A model generated the notes under the pieces. It ran no database searches and was not told the origin of the DNA. It worked only from the letters and a program-made list of their open reading frames with translations. A program made the position numbers and the translations under genes. 64,000 nucleotides of DNA from the NCBI RefSeq assembly GCF_014203795.1, contig NZ_JACHJU010000001.1, forward strand, positions 3,720,001 to 3,784,000. Direction: 5' to 3'. Each line of letters starts with the position of its first letter. The first letter of the stretch is position 1. Source of the DNA: Streptosporangium album. GTDB taxonomy: Bacteria; Actinomycetota; Actinomycetes; Streptosporangiales; Streptosporangiaceae. Positions 58,026 to 64,000 of the stretch are shown piece by piece.

Positions 58026-58624
58026 GTGCGCCACGAACGCTGATGGAGGTTGTGATGTAGAAGATCGCGAGCTTCGGATGCGGTGCTGTGCTGGTGATGG
58101 AGGTAGGTCCTCCGGGATCGCTCACGCAGGGGGAGGTCCCAAACCACCGCGAGTTGCTGCGGCTCAATGGCCGTGGTGGTGAGCGTCGCGGAAAAGGCGC
58201 ACGAGATGCGTCAGGTGTGAGCCGAGAAGGCGAACGAGAGTGAACCACTGATGAAACGTCGAAAGCGTAGCGGCGTCATCGAAACCGGGGTCCAGTTGTT
58301 GCCCCGGGATGAGCCTGGCGGGTGCCTGCTTGCTGGCCAGGTGGTGACCGGCGTCAAGGTGGCGCGAGTTCGGCTTGGGCGCCAGTACGGAACGTGGGAA
58401 CCTGCCGTCTCAGCGGTGTCGGGCGCGTGTTGGAGCGTCCGGCCGAAGGGAGTACCCCAAGCAGCGGACACTGCAAGGGGCCGAGTACCGGGGCGAGGCG
58501 GAGGGACGGACCGGCTCGTAGTAGTGCAGAAGCGCCGTAATGGGCGTGGAGCGAAGGGGCCGGGTCGCCCGGAGTCGCTTGGTGGTCAACCGGCTGGTCA
58601 TCCGATCGGGCCGGGAGGAGCCAG

Positions 58625-59407
58625 GTGAGCGAACTCAGGCAGCAGGACAAGCCGTTTCAGATCGACAAGTGGAAGGTCTGGGAAGCGTTTCAGAGAGTCA
58701 AGGCCAACAAGGGGGCGGCGGGGGTCGATGAGGAGTCGATCGCGCAGTTCGAGGCCGATCGGGACCGGAATCTGTATCGGATCTGGAACCGGTTGTCCTC
58801 AGGCTCGTACTTCCCGCCGCCGGTGAAAGCGGTGGAGATCCCCAAGCCGCAAGGGCGAGGGGTGCGGGTGCTGGGCGTGCCGACCGTGGCCGACCGGGTG
58901 GCCCAGACGGTGGTGCGGATGTATCTGGAGCCGAAGGTCGAACCGATCTTCCATCCGGATTCCTACGGCTATCGGCCGGGCAAGTCGGCGCTGGATGCGG
59001 TTGGGGCGTGCCGGGTGCGGTGCTGGCGGAAGGATTGGGTGATCGACATGGACATCCGGGCCTTCTTCGACACCGTGCCGCATGACCTGGTGCTCAAGGC
59101 CGTCGCCAAGCACCTTTCACCGGATCAGCGGTGGATCCTGTTGTATGTCCAGCGGTGGTTGACCGCTCCGATGCAACGGCAGGATGGCACCCTGGTCGCC
59201 CGAGATCGCGGGACCCCGCAGGGGTCGGCGATTTCACCTTTGCTGGCTAACCTGTTCATGCATTACGCGTTCGACGCCTGGCTGGCCCGGGAATTTCCGG
59301 CGCTTGGTTTCGAGCGTTACTGCGATGACGCGGTGGTGCACTGCGGCAGCCGCCGGCAGGCCGAATACGTGCGAGACGCGATTGCAATGCGTCTGGCGCA
59401 GGTCGGC
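58625..59407 (+). CDS. Inner intron reverse transcriptase, N-terminal part
   Basis: 261 residues of a group II intron RT: KGAAGVDEES, PKPQGRGVRVLGVPTVADRV, GTPQGSAISPLLANL and the active-site variant YCDD in FERYCDDAVVHC. The frame ends at GGC where the IS3-family element enters; the GTG start follows GGAGG. Confidence 0.87.
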
Positions 59408-59434
59408 CCGGAAGCTGTCAAACTGATTGAGACA

Positions 59435-60382
59435 TCAGGCTACTTGCGGTGTTTGTACTGAGGTCTCGGTCTGGAGGGTCGTGGATGACTTGTTGATCCA
59501 CACTCGGGTGGGCAGCGGCGGCGGGCAGGGCCGACGACCGCGGAACCGCTCGGGGTGGGCCAGGAAGGCCGCGTTCAAGGTGGCGACCCGTTTGGCGTGG
59601 ATCTCGGCCGCGGAGCCGTCGTGCACGGACGCCGGGGTGTGCATTCCGATACCGGAATGGCGGTGTTCGTTATTGTAATATCGGAAGAACTGGCCGCAAA
59701 AGACGTTGGCATCTTCGATGGACCCGAACGTTCCAGGAAACGCGGGACAATATTTGAGCGTCTTGAACTGCGCTTCCGAGTACGGGTTGTCGTTGGACAC
59801 GCGCGGCCGTGAATGGGACTGATCGATCCCCAGCAACGCGAGCAGGCCGGAGACGGTATTCGACGTCATCGACGTGCCGCGGTCGGCGTGAATCGCGCCC
59901 GGGGCAATCCCACCATTGGCCTCAATGGCGTGCTCGATGAACTCTCTGGCAAGGGTTCCTGTTTCCGTCGGCCAGATCTCCCACCAGACGGTTTTACGGG
60001 AGAAGATATCGATGATGACGTACAGGAGATAGTAGACGCCGCGCGAAGGTCCTTTCAGTTTCGTGATATCCCAGGACCACACCTGGTTCGGCCCGTCGGC
60101 TTCCAGTTCGGGTTTCTTCTTCGCCGGATGGACGGCCTGGGCGCGGCGCTCGCCGGAGGAGCCGCGTTCGCGAAGGAGCCGGTACATGGTGGCCTGCGAG
60201 CACAGGTAGGTGCCCTCGTCCAGCAGGATCGCCCACACCTGGCCCGGGGACCGGTCGACGAACCGGGGCGAGTCCAGCACCGCCAGCACGTGCGCGCGTT
60301 CTTCCTGCGACAACTCGGCCGGATGATGAAACGGCGTGCGCTCACGCGCCACGCGCGGCCGGGGATGGCGTTTCCGATACAC
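59435..60382 (-). CDS. IS3-family transposase OrfB
   Basis: A 315-residue DDE integrase-type protein: VWSWDITKLKG (D), HADRGTSMTSN (D) and DNPYSEAQFKTLKY (E). Homology extends upstream in the same frame to about 60487 (ALDEYFPGLEAAVGTQHACR), overlapping OrfA, so production is probably by ribosomal frameshifting. Confidence 0.9.
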   Translation of the reverse strand: MYRKRHPRPRVARERTPFHHPAELSQEERAHVLAVLDSPRFVDRSPGQVWAILLDEGTYLCSQATMYRLLRERGSSGERRAQAVHPAKKKPELEADGPNQVWSWDITKLKGPSRGVYYLLYVIIDIFSRKTVWWEIWPTETGTLAREFIEHAIEANGGIAPGAIHADRGTSMTSNTVSGLLALLGIDQSHSRPRVSNDNPYSEAQFKTLKYCPAFPGTFGSIEDANVFCGQFFRYYNNEHRHSGIGMHTPASVHDGSAAEIHAKRVATLNAAFLAHPERFRGRRPCPPPLPTRVWINKSSTTLQTETSVQTPQVA

Positions 60383-60471
60383 GCCGGCGCGGGATCTCCC
60401 GAGGATCCGGCACGCGTGCTGCGTGCCGACGGCGGCTTCCAGGCCGGGGAAATACTCATCGAGGGCCTGGT

Positions 60472-60930
60472 TCAGCTCTCGTCGGAGTCCGCGCTGCTTG
60501 AGATGTTCTCCAGCAGCGCGAATGCTTTTCCCGCGATGTCCAGCGCTGTCCTGGTCTTTCCGAGTTCACCGGCGAGTTTGTCGTTTCGCGCCGCGAGTTT
60601 GGCCGCGTCCGCCTTGAGCTTCTTGTTCTCGGCCCGCAGCCGGGCCAACTCCTCCGATTCGGCGTCCTTCTTCGGTTTGCCGGTCGACGCGGCCAGGGTT
60701 CCGTTGTCTTGCTGCTTGCGCCAGTGCTCGATATGCGAGTGGTACAGCTTCTCGGTGCGCAGCAGGGCACCGCGTTCGGGGCTGCCCTCGGGCAGCGCGT
60801 CGTAGGCCGCGAGGATCCGCGTCTTGTAGGCCGCGGTGAACGTCCGGCGCACCGGCCGGCTCGGCCGCTTATCGGTCACGTGACCATTTTGCCCCGTCAT
60901 GGCGGTCTGATCAGCGAAGGTCATTGTCAC
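60472..60930 (-). CDS. IS3-family transposase OrfA
   Basis: A 152-residue helix-turn-helix protein with leucine-zipper-like C-terminus (RRTFTAAYKTRILAAYDA, LARLRAENKKLKADAAKLAA). It is fused to OrfB by frameshift in this family. The GTG start is chosen for length; ATG 60900 is an alternative. Confidence 0.85.
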   Translation of the reverse strand: MTMTFADQTAMTGQNGHVTDKRPSRPVRRTFTAAYKTRILAAYDALPEGSPERGALLRTEKLYHSHIEHWRKQQDNGTLAASTGKPKKDAESEELARLRAENKKLKADAAKLAARNDKLAGELGKTRTALDIAGKAFALLENISSSADSDES

Positions 60931-61013
60931 TGTCTTGGTGGTCCCGTCTCGCCCTGCTTCACATCAAAAGGACTCATACGTCTATGTCTCACAGCAGTCT
61001 GACAGAGAGGGGC

Positions 61014-61514
61014 CTGGAGTTGCATCCGGACAAGACATGCATCATCTACTGCAAGGACGCCGACCGGACGGGCTCGCACGAGCACACCCGGTTCACGTTC
61101 TTGGGCTATGAGTTCCGGCCCCGGCTGGCCAAGAACAAGCACGGCAAGCACTTCGTGTCGTTCTTGCCCGCGGTCAGCACGCAGGCGATGAAGGCGATGG
61201 GAGCGGTGATCCGCTCCTGGCATCTGTCCCGGCGCAGTGACAAGTCTCTGGACGACCTTGCCCGCATGTTCAACAGCATCGTGCAGGGGTGGATCAACTA
61301 TTACGGGCGCTTCTACCGGTCCCGGTTGCTCTCCTTCCTCCGGCATCTCAACAAGCTCCTGGTGGGCTGGGCGTGCCGGAAATACAAACGGCTCAAACGC
61401 CGGGAACGGCGCGCGATGGCCTGGCTGGCCGAGATCGCCCGGCGATCTCCCCGCCTGTTCGCGCACTGGCGTCTCGGCGCTCGTCCTGACGGCTGGGCGA
61501 TGGGAGCCGGATAA
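61014..61514 (+). CDS. Inner intron reverse transcriptase, C-terminal part
   Basis: Continues as LELHPDKTCIIYCKDADR, TFLGYEFRPR and the maturase X-domain helix NSIVQGWINYYGRFYRS. Rejoined, the protein is about 427 residues, normal for actinobacterial introns of this type. Confidence 0.87.
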   Translation: MELHPDKTCIIYCKDADRTGSHEHTRFTFLGYEFRPRLAKNKHGKHFVSFLPAVSTQAMKAMGAVIRSWHLSRRSDKSLDDLARMFNSIVQGWINYYGRFYRSRLLSFLRHLNKLLVGWACRKYKRLKRRERRAMAWLAEIARRSPRLFAHWRLGARPDGWAMGAG

Positions 61515-61537
61515 GCCGAGAGGTTTAAGTCCGGTTC
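61504..61537 (+). ncRNA. Domain V of the inner group II intron
   Basis: A 34-base hairpin starting GAGCCGGATAAGCCGAGAGG with the catalytic AGC triad at bases 2-4, typical of class C-like introns. A domain VI stem follows. Confidence 0.8.
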
Positions 61538-61574
61538 TGCGAGAGGCCGGGGGTGCGATTCCCCCGGCCTACTC

Positions 61575-62158
61575 TCCTCGTCGTACTCGTTTTCGGCGCC
61601 CGCGAGGACGTCCAGGCCCTACACGAGGAAATCACCCACGTGCTCGCCTTCCTGGGACTACGGCTCTCACCAGCCAAAACCAGGATCGTGCACATGAGCG
61701 AGGCGTTCGACTTCTTGGGATTCCGCCTCCAGTGGCGTCGCAAGCAAGGCACCAACAAGTGGTACGTCTACACCTTCGTCTCCCACCAGGCCATCCGGAC
61801 GGTCAGAGCGAAGATCCGTGCCCTCACGCCCAGAACGTCGCAGCAGGACCTGCAATCAGTGTTGAGGAGACTCAACGCGATCACCCACGGGTGGGCCTCC
61901 TACTTCAAGCACGCCGTCGCCCAACGCACCTTCGACAGTCTGGACCACTTCACCTGGTGCAGAGTGATCAGGATGCTCTGGAAACGACACCGCTGGACGT
62001 GGAGCGACATCCGCCGTCGATACACCACACCCATTGGGCAGTGGCTACCCATCACGGCGGGCGGGACCGAATTGAAACGAGTCGCGGCAATACCGATCAC
62101 CCGGTACCGCTACCGAGGCAACAAGATCCCCAACCCCTGGACTCCTGCCCACACCTAA
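61575..62158 (+). CDS. Outer intron reverse transcriptase, C-terminal part
   Basis: Continues from the YADD site: LVFGAREDVQALHEEITHVL, FDFLGFRLQWRRK and the maturase X-domain SVLRRLNAITHGWASYFKHA. Rejoined with the two upstream parts it gives about 490 residues. Confidence 0.83.
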
Positions 62159-62174
62159 CGGCAAAGACCGTGGA

Positions 62175-62208
62175 GAGCCCGGTGCGATGAAAGTCGCACG
62201 CCGGGTTC
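62175..62208 (+). ncRNA. Domain V of the outer group II intron
   Basis: A 34-base hairpin starting GAGCCCGGTGCGATGAAAG with the AGC triad at bases 2-4, ending GGTTC. Domain VI follows at 62216-62263. Confidence 0.85.
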
Positions 62209-62266
62209 GGCGAGCGGCCTGGGGAAACGGACCGAAGGCAACTTCGACACCGCGCCCCAGGCCGAC

Positions 62267-62484
62267 TCAACCGATCCGCCTGCGGCGTCTCGCCGCGCGT
62301 CGGGCGGTCGCTGGCCGCGCTGCGGCTCTTCGGCCGGTCGCGGCCAGCGCCACCCACGCGGGAGGCTGCAGGGCGATACGCTATGTCGCAAGTCACTGTA
62401 TAGTGCCGCACAGGCCTCGGATCTAGGCCTCAATTGTGCTTGCCCGTAGAGCCGAGTGATCTCGGAGCAGTAGGAGCGCGATAG
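62267..62484. other. Intron 3' exon and hicA promoter region
   Basis: 218 bases. A GC-rich stretch follows the intron; the last 100 bases are AT-richer and contain TATAGT at 62399-62404, a possible -10 element. A ribosome-like TAGGAG precedes the hicA GTG. No gene. Confidence 0.4.
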
Positions 62485-62727
62485 GTGCCGAGCCCGTTCC
62501 CTTCCCTGAAGGCCCGACAGATGCTGAGGATCTTGCTTGGCTTGGGCTATGAGGAAGTTGACCGTGAGGGCTCGCATAGGAAACTTGTCTGCGAGGGAAG
62601 ACCTCGACTGACGTTCGCGTTCCATGACAGGGATGAGCTTGCGCCGGGAGTGGTGAGGGACATCCTTGTTAAGCAAGTAGGTATGGGGAAGGACGATGCG
62701 CTGAAGGTGGTGCAGGGTGACAGCTGA
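62485..62727 (+). CDS. hicA: HicA-like toxin (mRNA interferase)
   Basis: An 80-residue protein with the HicA/YcfA double-stranded-RNA-binding-like fold: MLRILLGLGYEEV, the catalytic His in EGSHRKL, and RDILVKQVGMG. HicA toxins cut mRNA independently of translation. It lies before, and overlaps by 11 bases, the HicB-like gene. Confidence 0.82.
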   Translation: MPSPFPSLKARQMLRILLGLGYEEVDREGSHRKLVCEGRPRLTFAFHDRDELAPGVVRDILVKQVGMGKDDALKVVQGDS

Positions 62728-63358
62728 AACTATTCACCTCATCATCCGTGCAGGCGAAAACGACCTTGATCTTTATGCCACCTCGCCGCAAGCTCCAGGT
62801 CTTATTTATGGGCGTAAAACTTATAAAGAGCTGCGAGCCGATCTCGAGAGCGTTCTAAGCTTTCATTTTGAGCGACCGGGCCCGTTTAATGTAATTGAAC
62901 ATAATGAGCGGCATTACGGCCAGCTGGGAAGCGAAGATGAACTCGTTACAAGGTTGGCCATTGACGAACACCGTGATGAGCGCCAGGAAGTATATACACG
63001 GATAGGTCGCGCTCTCGGGATTCCTAGTCAGGCAAAGAGTCTGACGGCTGCCCCAACTAATGCTGTTGGTGAGACGGTTTTCTTGTGTGCAGTCTTTACT
63101 GACACAATCGAATGGGTGCTTTCGCAGCTTGATCCTGGTGGGGATGTGATCAATGTTGCCGTCGCAACAGCTGATGAACTTCTTGTCACTATCCCATTCG
63201 CATATGCTGCGGAGGTTGAAGGCACAGTATCCATGAAAAAGAAAGCGTATGCCATGAATACGACAATGGCCGAAATTGTTCGAGACATTGAGATTGAGCA
63301 TTCTAGCGCTGATTTGCGCCCCGTTTTCGTGGAGACCAAGGTTCTGGCTGTGCATTAA
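62717..63358 (+). CDS. HicB-like antitoxin with long C-terminal extension
   Basis: A 213-residue protein, AT-richer than its surroundings. Residues about 1-65 resemble HicB (IHLIIRAGENDLDLYATSPQ, YKELRADLESVLSFHFE). The remaining ~150 residues include a segment (TVFLCAVFTDTIEWVL) with no family I recognise. Typical HicB antitoxins are 90-140 residues with a C-terminal DNA-binding domain, which is not evident here. Overlap with hicA shows a coupled toxin-antitoxin unit. The GTG start lies inside hicA. Confidence 0.6.
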   Translation: MTAETIHLIIRAGENDLDLYATSPQAPGLIYGRKTYKELRADLESVLSFHFERPGPFNVIEHNERHYGQLGSEDELVTRLAIDEHRDERQEVYTRIGRALGIPSQAKSLTAAPTNAVGETVFLCAVFTDTIEWVLSQLDPGGDVINVAVATADELLVTIPFAYAAEVEGTVSMKKKAYAMNTTMAEIVRDIEIEHSSADLRPVFVETKVLAVH

Positions 63359-64000
63359 TAAGCCCACTTTGGCTATAGCGGCGGCGCCGGTGGCGGCCAT
63401 GCAGCCTGGCCGCTCACATCAGCCGGGCCACCTGCCGACGACCGCACCGCTTGGCCGGGCGATCGACTGCCGCGGCCCTCTTTCGTTGGACTTGCCGCCG
63501 GATGCTCGTAGCCGAGGTGACAGCAGCGCTGACCAGCAACGCCCCCACTCGCGAGCACATCCGGGCCACCATCCACATCCCGCTGATCGTAGTCTTCACT
63601 ACCCGACCAGGGTGATTGGTCCGTCTGAAAAGCGAAAGGTCAGGCTGCCGCGGGGCTTCCGTTCCTCGGGCCTTGGCGGCCCTGTGGTACGGGTCCCCTT
63701 GCCATCGGATGACTCGGGCTAGCACGCCAGCGGGGGTCCGGTGGACAGGGGCGGCGGTGTCTGGAGTGGTGAGGTCTGGGGCGTCGTCCGGGGCTCCTCG
63801 TAGGAGTGGGCGACGCTTTCATATGGGGACTTCTAGGGCGATCGAGAGGCTACTGCTCTCTGACCACCACGTCCTGGAGATCGCCAAAGTGATGCACAAT
63901 TCCACACCAACTCCGAGATACTTCTCTGAAGTTCGTCCGGGATCAACCAGTCGACGTTAGGCTCCGTGACGCAGCACTAGCGGCAGCCCATTCGCGAGGG
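63359..64000. other. Right end of window, no supported gene
   Basis: About 640 bases. Several short overlapping frames occur on both strands but none shows a recognised domain, a good start or codon pattern; some may be worn transposase pieces. No tRNA end repeat (attR) is seen. Confidence 0.45.

Larger units (their letters stand above)
59408..61010. mobile_element. IS3-family insertion sequence
   Basis: About 1.6 kb. Ends are CTGTCARACTG-type inverted repeats (left near 59415, right near 60996), and GGC is duplicated at 59405-59407 and 61011-61013. Removing it with one GGC joins RLAQVG to LELHPDK in frame. Confidence 0.85.
58026..61572 (+). mobile_element. Inner group II intron
   Basis: The 5' end is GTGCGCC at 58026; domain V is 61504-61537 and domain VI GGCCGGGGG/CCCCCGGCC is 61545-61569, then TAC. 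It is inserted in the RT active-site codons of the outer intron. The 3' boundary is uncertain by a few bases (61572-61577): the outer frame is restored as DDF only if the end is 61574 or 61577. Confidence 0.8.
54953..62266 (+). mobile_element. Outer group II intron (split by IS and by a second intron)
   Basis: The 5' end is GTGCGCCGTGCGGCGCACC, the 3' end has a domain V helix (62175-62208, 34 bases) and a domain VI stem GGCCTGGGG/CCCCAGGCC (62216-62263), ending in AC at 62266. The intron lies just after a hairpin CTCATCCG...CGGATGAG, like class C introns which insert behind terminators. Two insertions enlarge it from about 2.1 kb to 7.3 kb. Confidence 0.75.

Noticed and set aside
61545..61569. 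tRNA-like stem with GGGTGCGATTCCCC
   Set aside because: It is the domain VI stem of the inner group II intron; no acceptor, anticodon or T-arm set is present.
63276..63960. Short ORFs at the right end of the window
   Set aside because: No domain, poor starts and overlapping frames on both strands; may be worn remnants but cannot be supported.

Overview
This is high-GC actinobacterial DNA. The gene content points to the order Streptosporangiales (Streptosporangium or Nonomuraea type): mycothiol glycosyltransferase MshA, an HBHA-like coiled-coil protein, CarD, a PhoR/PhoP-type pair with divergent phoU, many GTG starts, CBM2-bearing cellulases under CebR, and a pSAM2-like integrative element. 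The genus is inferred, not shown.

Layout. (1) 1-4.7 kb: an isolated atpB behind a Rex-type operator, a DUF2207 membrane protein, a zinc metallopeptidase and an SGNH lipoprotein. (2) 4.8-18.5 kb: a plant-polysaccharide region with a GH5 mannanase-CBM2, a GH48 exocellulase, a GH5 endoglucanase-CBM2, two small secreted or structural proteins (one collagen-like), a relic CBM2 fragment and a relic DUF5919 gene. It closes with cebR overlapping a Ser/Thr kinase gene. Perfect CebR boxes lie before GH48 and before cebR, another lies inside the GH48 signal-peptide codons, and GAAASTTTC boxes lie beside the cellulase genes. (3) 18.6-41.9 kb: mostly conserved chromosome: HBHA/XRE/DUF2516, BlaI/BlaR-like pair, an ABC transporter-histidine kinase-response regulator operon sharing a promoter motif with a downstream gene, mshA-ybjN-gpmA, phoU/senX3-regX3 with a three-unit PHO box, then carD-ispF-cysS-rlmB, with ispD missing from its usual place.

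(4) From 42.2 kb: a tRNA-Thr gene is followed by an actinomycete integrative and conjugative element (AICE): integrase, excisionase, RepSA-like initiator, small proteins, SpdB-like membrane protein, FtsK/TraB translocase and a GntR repressor with a 10-bp-phased operator array. Its cargo includes an unusual pair of P-loop kinases. An IS1634-family element has invaded the cargo and damaged a neighbour.

(5) 54.9-62.3 kb: a four-level nest of mobile elements. An outer group II intron carries a reverse transcriptase gene cut first by an ISAs1-family element (27-bp perfect inverted repeats, 10-bp target duplication). The same gene is cut again, at its YADD catalytic codons, by a second group II intron, whose own reverse transcriptase gene is cut by an IS3-family element (3-bp duplication). 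Removing each IS with one target copy restores the reading frame.

(6) 62.4-63.4 kb: an AT-richer HicA-like toxin gene overlapping a long, unusual HicB-like partner gene. The last 640 bases hold no gene I can support. No second copy of the tRNA 3' end (attR) was seen, so the right boundary of the integrated element is not in view or has been lost.
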